64,000 nt of DNA, from the NCBI GenBank assembly GCA_027485695.1, contig JAIXQO010000001.1, positions 62,001 through 126,000 of the forward strand. The letters run 5' to 3'. The notes under the pieces were generated by a model, which saw nothing but the letters and a program-made list of their open reading frames with translations, made no database searches and was not told the DNA's origin. The position numbers and the translations under genes were made by a program. Source of the DNA: Pseudomonadota bacterium (GTDB taxonomy: Bacteria; Bdellovibrionota; UBA1018). Of the stretch, positions 52,479-64,000 are shown one piece after another. Position 1 is the first letter of the stretch; each line of letters begins with the position of its first letter.

Positions 52479-53207
52479 ATGAATAAGAAAATTGGCTTAG
52501 GAATTTTAGGCGCACTTCTCCTGTCCTTCTCGGGCTGCGAAGTGATCGAAGGTAACCTGTCCGGCGCAAGCAACCTGACAGTGATCGACACCAAAGGCGT
52601 CGCTCATGAACTCAAGGACGGCAGCTACAAAATCAAAATCAAGAACAAGACGATGGTCTTCAAAGACCAGTACTCCGGCGCAAAAGCGACGATCGCAATC
52701 CCACAAGGATTCGAACTTCCGGCTGCGAACGCTGGAAGCGTCACTCTTGCTGGCGACCGTATCGGCCAGAACATCGATCTCGTGTTCAACACTCGCCGCG
52801 TAGACACTGGCTCTACCCCGGTTTTGTCGTATGAATCGTGCGACTGCGACCGTGGCGGATGCTTCGGACGCCGCGACGTCACCACGACGTACAACTCCTC
52901 GACCTTCTACTACGACATCGCATTTTTGGCCAAAGACACCAAGGCACCATCCGGTGAATTCAGCGCGGTCGAAGGCAGCAAATCCGCGAACCGTTTCGTC
53001 GGACCTTGCTACAATGTGCGCCCACGCCCACGTTGCGTACCGCCTTCTTACTACGACGGACGCATCGGTCGTTGCGTGCTTCCTCCAGCACCTCCACGCC
53101 CACGTCCTCCAGTCGTAGTTCCAGCTCCACGTCCAGTTCCGGCTCCGACGCCTGCCTGCCCTCGTGGCACGCGCTGGGACGCTCGCATCCAGCGCTGCGT
53201 TCGCTAA
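52479..53207 (+). CDS. Lipoprotein with a Pro/Arg-rich C-terminus
   Basis: 242 residues with a strong AAGAGG ribosome site. The lipoprotein signal ends in LSFSGC (Cys20). The middle domain is beta-rich with Cys-Asp repeats (YESCDCDRGGCFGRRD). From about residue 178 the chain turns Pro, Arg and Val rich (PPAPPRPRPPVVVPAPRPVP) and closes with CPRGTRWDARIQRCVR, a short Cys-flanked motif that occurs twice in related form (PPSYYDGRIGRCV). Such tails may cross peptidoglycan or bind it. Family not recognised. Confidence 0.75.
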   Translation: MNKKIGLGILGALLLSFSGCEVIEGNLSGASNLTVIDTKGVAHELKDGSYKIKIKNKTMVFKDQYSGAKATIAIPQGFELPAANAGSVTLAGDRIGQNIDLVFNTRRVDTGSTPVLSYESCDCDRGGCFGRRDVTTTYNSSTFYYDIAFLAKDTKAPSGEFSAVEGSKSANRFVGPCYNVRPRPRCVPPSYYDGRIGRCVLPPAPPRPRPPVVVPAPRPVPAPTPACPRGTRWDARIQRCVR

Positions 53208-53237
53208 GCTGAACTGATCAAAATTTGATCTATCGTG

Positions 53238-53273
53238 AAGGCTCCCTTTGAAAAAAGGGGGCCTTTTATTGTT
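53238..53273 (+). terminator. Rho-independent terminator of the lipoprotein gene
   Basis: Stem AAGGCTCCCTTT, loop GAAA, AAAGGGGGCCTT (one G-U pair), then TTATTGTTTTT. It starts 30 bases after the lipoprotein stop codon. Confidence 0.93.
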
Positions 53274-53411
53274 TTTGAGCCGGGATTCTGGGGATTTTTG
53301 GTACTGCACGCGTTTTGCAAAACTTGGGCGCAGAGGTTCGTAGGATGTTTGCACGTAGTACCCGTTTCAGTCCCGCCAATCAGTCACCTTCGTCGCGGAA
53401 GGAATGAACTC

Positions 53412-53984
53412 ATGCAAAAGATCGCATGGCTGGTCAGCATTCTTGGAGTCACCATCGCATGGGGAGTGATGAGTACCTTGCCGTCGAACTCGGACTCTAC
53501 CGAGCGCGCCGCAACCCATCCCTCCTTCGAAAACCGTTTTTCTTCGGCCGCTCAAGAATCGATCTATCAATGCTTGCGACTCAAGAACGTGCAGAATTTC
53601 GGCGATCTCACACGGAATCTAGAGCAGTCCCTCGGTTCCCCTCGCAAAGAAATCTACTATCAGAATATCCATCTCAAGACGGCCAGCGGAAACCGCGCTC
53701 GAATCCGTTTAGTGGATCAAGAGGCGCGATTGTTCACGTTTGACGAGGAAGGGTTCCCCATTTTCAATGAAGTGCTCTCACCCGAACAGATGCATGAGCT
53801 ACTCAACGAGGGAAATATTCAGAAAAGCCAAGAAACTTACGGGCTCTTCTATCCGAAGAAAAATACATTCGCTGAAGGTATCGAAGAGAACGGAACGATG
53901 ATCCAGTTCCTATTGACCTCTGAGCTGGGAAGCCTCGGCTGCTACCAAGGAAAATGCGATTGCGTACAAACTGCCAATAACTAG
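53412..53984 (+). CDS. Exported or membrane-anchored protein of unknown function
   Basis: 190 residues from ATG at 53412, with AAGGA upstream; an earlier frame-open start overlaps the terminator and is rejected. The leader (MQKIAWLVSILGVTIAWGVM) is a signal peptide or anchor. The mature domain contains one Cys near residue 52 and a Cys-rich end (LGCYQGKCDCVQ). No family recognised. A 12-base palindrome GTTTTGCAAAAC lies upstream at 53312-53323. Confidence 0.7.
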   Translation: MQKIAWLVSILGVTIAWGVMSTLPSNSDSTERAATHPSFENRFSSAAQESIYQCLRLKNVQNFGDLTRNLEQSLGSPRKEIYYQNIHLKTASGNRARIRLVDQEARLFTFDEEGFPIFNEVLSPEQMHELLNEGNIQKSQETYGLFYPKKNTFAEGIEENGTMIQFLLTSELGSLGCYQGKCDCVQTANN

Positions 53985-53995
53985 ATGCGCTCCCA

Positions 53996-54035
53996 TAAAA
54001 AAAGGGAGCCCGTCACCAGGCTCCCTTTCTCGTTT
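53996..54035. terminator. Bidirectional terminator between the 53.4 kb gene and fadA
   Basis: AAAGGGAGCC, loop of 8, GGCTCCCTTT with an A-run before and T-rich sequence after. It can end the plus-strand gene and the minus-strand fadBA message; the minus direction has the better U-tract. Confidence 0.93.
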
Positions 54036-54053
54036 CATTTTCAATACTAAGAT

Positions 54054-57376
<3,323 letters not shown>

Positions 57377-57546
57377 TGGTGATTTCCTTTTCTTTTACGC
57401 TAGTCCCTTTTGGACAAAACGGCACGTGAGAATGAGATTATTTTTGATTCATCGTCGAGCCAATGACGGCCCATCTCAAGATTAAGAATTTTTTCATTCT
57501 CCCCCGATTCGGGCGTTTAGGCGGTTACCTCGCTCAGGTTTTTACA

Positions 57547-57562
57547 GTGTCAAATTTGACAC
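57547..57562. promoter_or_regulatory. Perfect 16-base palindrome, candidate operator of fadBA
   Basis: GTGTCAAATTTGACAC reads the same on both strands, with no mismatch. It sits about 171 bases upstream of the fadB start and about 67 upstream of the divergent 57629 gene. Size and symmetry fit a dimeric repressor such as a TetR- or GntR-family fatty-acid regulator, but the protein is unknown. The embedded TTGACA could also serve as a -35 element, in which case binding would block it. Confidence 0.55.
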
Positions 57563-57628
57563 GTCCTGGATTTCCCGAGCTTTTGTCGGGTCCGCTCTGG
57601 TCGCATCATTGCATCTGATCCTCGTATC

Positions 57629-58504
57629 ATGGGAACTCACCACAAGCTGCTCTGCATGACCGTCGCGTTCATGGGTTTAACAAACCTAGCCTCAGCTCGG
57701 TCGTCTAAAAACTCAGACGGACCGATCCAATACTCCGCTGGGGTCGGTTACTCCGGCCGCGATACTTTTCGTGGGCCCAAGGGTGAACCACAACACCTCA
57801 ACTACTTCGGGGATTCTCGATCGGGTCCGGTACTCACGGCCACGGTGAGCGGCGCACATTCGTTTGGACGAGAGAAACAAATCTCTGGCTCCGTCTCCGG
57901 GATGACCTCTGCTCACTTCGGCGGAATAGAGGAATCCGTTCGCCTTAGGACTCCTATCGCGGACCGTCCGATTCTTTTGGGCATCGATTTCAAACAAAAC
58001 GCCGGTTACTCAAAATATGCAACCCAGATGAAATCAGGGTCGATCTCGGTGCTTACGCCTACGATCGGCAATCCAGAGAGCGGAGAACTACTGGTAGGCC
58101 TTTCAGGGAAATCTACTCGTCTCACCAAAGGAAACGGAAAATCAGGCGATCAAAAAGGCAGCCATCGTGTCAGTGCAGTCACGATCGGCCCACATGTGAG
58201 CTACCAGAAAAATCAGGTGGTTGATCTGAGCGCTTACGCGGAACTCCCGTTTTTTGTTCGAGATGAGCAAGATCAACGCGCGCCGGGCGTTCAATTCACG
58301 GACGTCTCCCGCAAAATCCTACCTCGAGGCGGCTCTGTTGGTGCGACGGCCTGGGTGTCTATCCCGACTGATCACGTAAGAATCAGCAATCTCCAGATCA
58401 AAGGTCAGATCGAAAAAACCCAAGTTCGTAGCCCGGACCAAATCGCTCCGAGTGAGCGCAACGGCTACTACTCGGGAACAATTTCGATCCAAGTCGGAAT
58501 CTAG
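57629..58504 (+). CDS. Secreted, probable outer-membrane beta-barrel protein
   Basis: 291 residues with a signal peptide (about 1-23, ending ASA). The rest is Gly, Ser and Thr rich with alternating hydrophobic residues and many short strands (PVLTATVSGAHSF, KQISGSVSGM, SGSISVLTPTIG), ending TISIQVGI, which suits a beta-barrel C-terminus, although the last residue is Ile rather than Phe. No family recognised. It overlaps the convergent hydrolase gene by 4 bases. Confidence 0.65.
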   Translation: MGTHHKLLCMTVAFMGLTNLASARSSKNSDGPIQYSAGVGYSGRDTFRGPKGEPQHLNYFGDSRSGPVLTATVSGAHSFGREKQISGSVSGMTSAHFGGIEESVRLRTPIADRPILLGIDFKQNAGYSKYATQMKSGSISVLTPTIGNPESGELLVGLSGKSTRLTKGNGKSGDQKGSHRVSAVTIGPHVSYQKNQVVDLSAYAELPFFVRDEQDQRAPGVQFTDVSRKILPRGGSVGATAWVSIPTDHVRISNLQIKGQIEKTQVRSPDQIAPSERNGYYSGTISIQVGI

Positions 58505-59310
58505 ATATTAGACATGAAGTTTTGCAGGCCCTGGTGAAACTCTGAATATTGATCCAAATTCGAATGTTCTCCCCCGGGAATCGTCACCAACCGACAGCCT
58601 GGATTCAGGCGCGATAGTTCTAAGCCCTGCTCATAGGGAATCAATGCATCGTTCGTTCCGTGCAGAATCAAGATGGGTGCTTGAACAGATGGAATCCACA
58701 CGTTTGACGGAACCTTGAATCGAATGAGCCAGCTCGGCGCCCACGGAGCGACGAACTGAATTTCTCGTTCGAGCGAATAGTAAGGCGTCTCTAGCATCAG
58801 AGCCCTGATTTTGTTTCGGCTCGCCAGGTTGACCGCGAGTCCGCTCCCGACTGATCGACCATAGAGAGCGAATCGATGGTTTGGATCCAGAAAGCGCGCT
58901 TGAGCCGTAGCGAGGAACTGTTCAGCAATGCCGATCATCTGGGATTCGGATTCGATTGAACCCTCGCTCTTGCCAAAACCTGGATAGTCGTAGACCCAGA
59001 CCGACCAACCTGTCAGTTCAGCGATATCGTCAGCGACTTCGGACCAATGCTCGAGGCTCCCAGCGTTTCCGTGGAAATAGAGGATCGTTCCTCGAGAATT
59101 CACTGGCTCAACCAACAAACTATGGATCTTCAGTCCTTGGTGCTCGAAAAAGATCTCTTGGGAAGGAAGACGCGTGACATAACGGTACTCGTTTGACGTC
59201 TTATCCGGGTGAAAAATCAGACGCTGCTGGAATCCATAGATGAATCCGGCGGCCGCGCCAACAAAAACGAATATTCCCAAAGCGAACTTCAATCCTAAGA
59301 TGGCCATCAT
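58501..59310 (-). CDS. Alpha/beta hydrolase of the BEM46/ABHD17 type, membrane-anchored
   Basis: 269 residues. A hydrophobic N-terminal segment (about 4-26) anchors it in the membrane, followed by QQRLIFHPDK, characteristic of this family. Oxyanion region LYFHGNAGS, nucleophile elbow GRSVGS, acid Asp in LHGTNDALIP and His in GGEHSN are all visible, so the catalytic triad is complete. Substrate, an ester or acyl-protein, is unknown. Confidence 0.88.
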   Translation of the reverse strand: MMAILGLKFALGIFVFVGAAAGFIYGFQQRLIFHPDKTSNEYRYVTRLPSQEIFFEHQGLKIHSLLVEPVNSRGTILYFHGNAGSLEHWSEVADDIAELTGWSVWVYDYPGFGKSEGSIESESQMIGIAEQFLATAQARFLDPNHRFALYGRSVGSGLAVNLASRNKIRALMLETPYYSLEREIQFVAPWAPSWLIRFKVPSNVWIPSVQAPILILHGTNDALIPYEQGLELSRLNPGCRLVTIPGGEHSNLDQYSEFHQGLQNFMSNI

Positions 59311-59411
59311 CAGAGTCTCTTACAAAAGAGTAATCTTGGGTAGCGAGGTGAGATCAGGCGGTACGAGAAATCTAGCTTTTCATTTTGGAGTAGCAGCGAG
59401 ATAAGCATCCC

Positions 59412-59822
59412 ATGTCCAATACATCCAACACGCACTCCACCACCATCGGTTACTTACTTTGGATTTTCGGATTCACTGGTGCGCATCGATTTTATTACGG
59501 TAAACCCGTGACTGGCACGATCTGGTTTTTCACGGGAGGACTCTTGGGCATCGGTTGGTTCATCGACGTGTTCTTGATCCCCTCTATGGATCGCGAGGCG
59601 GATGCTCGTTTTCAAACGGGCGAGAGCGACTACAATGTCGCTTGGTTGCTCCTGACCTATTTGGGATTCTTCGGCGCTCATCGATTCTATCTCGGTAAGA
59701 TCGGAACTGGACTGATTTGGCTAGTCACGGCAGGTCTCTTCGGATTGGGTTACCTCTATGATTTTTGGACGCTGAATACCCAAGTTTCGGAGAAAAATAG
59801 GACAAATCCTTCTATTTCCTAG
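59412..59822 (+). CDS. Protein with two TM2 domains
   Basis: 136 residues, four hydrophobic segments. The TM2 pattern occurs twice: [21 protein letters not shown] and [21 protein letters not shown], each followed by a second helix ([27 protein letters not shown]). The family is widespread, small and of unknown function in bacteria. Single gene preceded by about 100 bases. Confidence 0.88.
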   Translation: MSNTSNTHSTTIGYLLWIFGFTGAHRFYYGKPVTGTIWFFTGGLLGIGWFIDVFLIPSMDREADARFQTGESDYNVAWLLLTYLGFFGAHRFYLGKIGTGLIWLVTAGLFGLGYLYDFWTLNTQVSEKNRTNPSIS

Positions 59823-59872
59823 TCAATTCAAGGGTCTGGTTTGCAGGTACGTAGTTTGCTTCTTTTGGGGGT

Positions 59873-60703
59873 ATGTTGCAAAACGCCCACTATTTTTTTA
59901 GTTCCGGATTAAGCCAAGCCTACTTCGAATCGAACCACTCTCACGCAAAACCTACCGTCGTATTCGTTCACGGTTTTCCTCACACCCATGAACTCTGGCG
60001 CGACCAAGTGTCGGAGTTCGGCGAAACCCATCGAGTCATCACTTATGATTTGCGTGGATTCGGCGAGAGCGAAGGTGCGGGCAAGAACTACTTGATCGAC
60101 TACTACGTCGACGATTTGATCGCGCTGCTAGATCATTTGAAACTTCCCAAAGCAACGGTTTGCGGCCTCTCGATGGGCGGCTATATTGCGCTTCGGGCGA
60201 TCGCCCGGGAACCTTCGCGTTTCAATGGCTTAATCTTGGCAGATACATCGGCTGAACCGGATCAAAACGCCGCAAAATTGAAACGACTCGATCTCGTGAA
60301 AACGTTGGATGATCAAGGTCTCTCGACGTTTGTCGATGCCGTGATCAAAGGCGTGCTTCAACCCGCCACGATCGAGCAGAGCCCTGAGCGCTTGACCGAC
60401 CTAGACCACATGATCCGAGAGAACTCTGAACAAGCGATCACAGGAGCACTAGCCGCACTGTCCGCGCGGCTTGACTTGAACGATACGCTTTCTCAAATCA
60501 GCGTTCCGACCTTGATTCTAGTAGGCGAGGAGGACAAGACCACGCCACCAGAACTCTCCGAAAAACTCAAAACACAGATCGATGGATCAGAACTTGTGAA
60601 AATTCCGAGGGCAGGACATCTGAGCAATTGGGAAAATCCCGAGGCTTTCAATCATGCCTTACGCGCATTTCTTAAAAAGATGCCGGAACTTACTCCGGCT
60701 TGA
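59873..60703 (+). CDS. Alpha/beta hydrolase, 3-oxoadipate-enol-lactonase-like
   Basis: 276 residues. Oxyanion motif VFVHGFPHTHELW, nucleophile elbow GLSMGGYIAL, acid Asp in LVGEEDKTTPP and His in PRAGHLSNWENP give a complete triad. The cap region (about 140-200) is of the PcaD/haloperoxidase type. No other aromatic-degradation genes are close, so the natural substrate is open. No signal peptide, so cytoplasmic. The start has a GGGGG run very close to it rather than a normal ribosome site. Confidence 0.85.
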   Translation: MLQNAHYFFSSGLSQAYFESNHSHAKPTVVFVHGFPHTHELWRDQVSEFGETHRVITYDLRGFGESEGAGKNYLIDYYVDDLIALLDHLKLPKATVCGLSMGGYIALRAIAREPSRFNGLILADTSAEPDQNAAKLKRLDLVKTLDDQGLSTFVDAVIKGVLQPATIEQSPERLTDLDHMIRENSEQAITGALAALSARLDLNDTLSQISVPTLILVGEEDKTTPPELSEKLKTQIDGSELVKIPRAGHLSNWENPEAFNHALRAFLKKMPELTPA

Positions 60704-60727
60704 TCAGCTGCCTAGCACCTTGAAGAG

Positions 60728-61618
60728 CTATCGCTCTGTTTTACAAATCTGCCGAAGAGATCGGGCCAACTCTTTTTCTAAAGAAGATTGGTCCGTATTC
60801 TTACGTTTGACCAGATAGACCGGGTGTCGTTTTCGGTCGCGTATTACGGGACTTGACCAAGCCTCGAGCTGAAGTTCTTTCTTGGCGCGCTCGTTCTGAA
60901 GTCTGACGATGAACTCGGGTAGGTAAGCGACCGCCAAATCCTGCCGAACCAGTTCCAGTGCAGACTCGAGCAAAGTTACGGTAAATGCCAGTTTGCGCGG
61001 AAACTTCGAATCCTCCCAACCATCCAAACCTTGAACCTTGGTTGGCGTGGATTTCAGAGGTGTGTTCGGCACTACAAATGGCAATTCCGGGAACTCGTGA
61101 TTTTTCCAACGACTCTGACGGCAGGTGAAGATCCCCATTTCGATTTCCATCACTTTCAGGTGCTCCAAATCGGGATGTGGAATGGGAATAAACGTCAGAC
61201 CAATATCGATTCGTCGATCCACGAGCGCTTCTTCCAGCGCGCCGGGTATGAGTTCAAAAACATGTATCAACCGCTCGGATGATTTTGCAGATTTGAGCCA
61301 CTCACCCAGGAAATAGGTCGTGAACACCTCGAATGAACCGATTCGAACCGTCTCTCGAGACCGCAGAGGTTGGTCTGAGGATTTCAACGAATCACAACGG
61401 CTCAGGATATCTTCGATCTTCTCGAATACCGCGTGGGCTTGATCAGTAGGGCGAATCTCTCGCCCAACTCCCATAAATAGTTTTCGGTCCAACTCCGTTT
61501 CCAATGTCCGAATTGATTTGGAAACCGCCGACGGGGAAAGCCGCATGAGTTCCGCAGCTTTGCGGATATTGGAGGTGCGGTAGACGGTCTGGAACACCTT
61601 AAATCGATTGTAATCCAT
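60728..61618 (-). CDS. LysR-type transcriptional regulator
   Basis: 296 residues. The N-terminal winged helix-turn-helix (1-62: FQTVYRTSNIRKAAELMRLSPSAVSKSIRTLETEL) is the usual LysR form, joined by a linker to the effector-binding domain (about 90-290: VRIGSFEVFTTYFLGEWL). It should act as a tetramer. Gene order alone does not show the target; the small secreted protein gene is divergent (74 bases between starts) and is the nearest candidate. Confidence 0.93.
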   Translation of the reverse strand: MDYNRFKVFQTVYRTSNIRKAAELMRLSPSAVSKSIRTLETELDRKLFMGVGREIRPTDQAHAVFEKIEDILSRCDSLKSSDQPLRSRETVRIGSFEVFTTYFLGEWLKSAKSSERLIHVFELIPGALEEALVDRRIDIGLTFIPIPHPDLEHLKVMEIEMGIFTCRQSRWKNHEFPELPFVVPNTPLKSTPTKVQGLDGWEDSKFPRKLAFTVTLLESALELVRQDLAVAYLPEFIVRLQNERAKKELQLEAWSSPVIRDRKRHPVYLVKRKNTDQSSLEKELARSLRQICKTER

Positions 61619-61692
61619 AGGTGCACAATTGTACTCAATTACTCTCTTTTTTTCACCATAGGAATCGCCTAGTTTCCGTGGTCGGAGGTCCT

Positions 61693-62004
61693 ATGAAAAA
61701 AATAAGCCATTTAATTTTAACTTTCGTCGCACTCAGCGCAGCAAACGTTTTTGCGGAAGAAGTCGACAGCAGTCCATTTCCCGCCGAAGGTTACGCTTCA
61801 ATCACTTCAAGCGGTTGCTGGGGTCCGCTTTATCCTTGCGACGATGCCGAGTCGCAAATGAATCGGTTCGCGCGAAATACTTGCGGCCCTCGACTCACCG
61901 CCATTCAGGTGACTCCCATCGAAAGTTTCGTCGATATGGCGTTTGCTCGTCCAGGTTGCGTTTTCACTTGTACGACTCGTGCTCAATTTCGATGTGTTCT
62001 TTGA
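61693..62004 (+). CDS. Small six-cysteine secreted protein
   Basis: 103 residues from ATG at 61693, with GGAGG immediately upstream. Signal peptide MKKISHLILTFVALSAANVFA. The mature part of about 82 residues has six Cys (SGCW, YPCDD, NTCGP, PGCVF, FTCTT, FRCVL), an even number suitable for three disulfides. No family recognised. It has its own terminator, and is divergent from the LysR gene. Confidence 0.72.
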   Translation: MKKISHLILTFVALSAANVFAEEVDSSPFPAEGYASITSSGCWGPLYPCDDAESQMNRFARNTCGPRLTAIQVTPIESFVDMAFARPGCVFTCTTRAQFRCVL

Positions 62005-62008
62005 GATC

Positions 62009-62055
62009 AAACCGCGGAAATGGGATGAAGCGCCCGCTTCCGCGGTTTCATTAAA
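62009..62055 (+). terminator. Probable terminator of the six-cysteine protein gene
   Basis: AAACCGCGGAA (62009-62019) and TTCCGCGGTTT (62038-62048) pair perfectly for 11 bp around an 18-base loop. The trailing sequence CATTAAAATC is only moderately U-rich, so efficiency is uncertain. Confidence 0.7.
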
Positions 62056-62205
62056 ATCTATTTACTTCTGGATATCCAAGTTTGATCAAACTGGGGAATG
62101 ATAGGCTCGCCTTATTCACTCATAGAAAATATCTCTTTTACGAATGCACTCAGGTTGTTCAGACTAGCATCTAGTCCAAACTTCGTGATCCCTGTGCCGC
62201 TCTGA

Positions 62206-64000
<1,795 letters not shown>

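Noticed and set aside
52506-53354. A 282-codon minus-strand frame opposite the lipoprotein gene
   Set aside because: It crosses the lipoprotein's terminator, has an implausible Arg/Trp-rich composition, and the plus-strand gene has a lipobox and ribosome site.
53235-53411. Upstream extension of the 53.4 kb gene
   Set aside because: The extra N-terminus would be encoded by the terminator hairpin of the lipoprotein gene; ATG at 53412 has a ribosome site and starts a signal peptide.

Overview
The window is a dense bacterial chromosome segment: roughly 50 protein genes, one tRNA, little non-coding DNA, GC near 50 percent by eye. No insertion sequence, phage, plasmid or CRISPR locus was seen. The organism is Gram-negative, with Tat and Sec exported enzymes, lipoproteins, a probable outer-membrane barrel, Prc, and cytochrome c. 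Many secreted hydrolases, rich fatty-acid metabolism and many unrecognised secreted proteins suggest the Bdellovibrionota (predatory or related bacteria). That placement is an inference from gene content only; no marker gene fixes it.

Layout. 1-4.9 kb: end of cysN converging on a DUF2061-APS kinase fusion, then a fatty acid desaturase coupled to an RND/MMPL exporter. 4.9-9.3 kb: three secreted proteins, one a phospholipase D-like enzyme with an altered first HKD motif. 9.3-27.6 kb: the most unusual part, a set of tightly packed, overlapping operons. It holds a sulfotransferase, a two-subunit acyl-CoA dehydrogenase, and two phosphotransferases of the rifampin-phosphotransferase type flanking an aminotransferase fused to an acyl-thioester reductase. 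A four-gene operon follows (P-loop kinase, nucleotidyltransferase-like protein, diiron ferritin-like protein, P-loop kinase). The last operon has a HAD phosphatase, a lipid kinase, a ThiL-like kinase and a serine palmitoyltransferase-like enzyme.

27.6-35.4 kb: response regulator, secreted unknowns, tRNA-Ser(GCU) with a duplicated tail and terminators, a coiled-coil protein, an HD-like protein and the Prc protease. 35.7-40.6 kb: a VLCAD-type acyl-CoA dehydrogenase, an MFS exporter, and an acyltransferase coupled to an epimerase-like protein. 40.6-50.9 kb: exported enzymes (M4 protease, lytic transglycosylase-like protein, gamma-glutamyltransferase, di-haem cytochrome c, PhoX), plus DedA, RecX and a CheY-like regulator. 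51-64 kb: a sugar-dehydrogenase-like protein, lipoproteins, fadBA, a probable outer-membrane barrel, two alpha/beta hydrolases, a TM2 protein, a LysR regulator, a six-cysteine secreted protein and the start of an exported KatG.

How it fits together. Lipid chemistry recurs: desaturase, three acyl-CoA dehydrogenase genes, fadBA, acyltransferase, lipid kinase, SPT-like synthase and an AAR-like reductase. The best candidate for an undescribed system is the 9.3-27.6 kb locus. Its enzymes could reduce a fatty acyl thioester to an aldehyde, aminate it, oxidise it at a diiron centre, and add phosphate or sulfate groups. This is inferred from domain content and gene arrangement; no product can be named.
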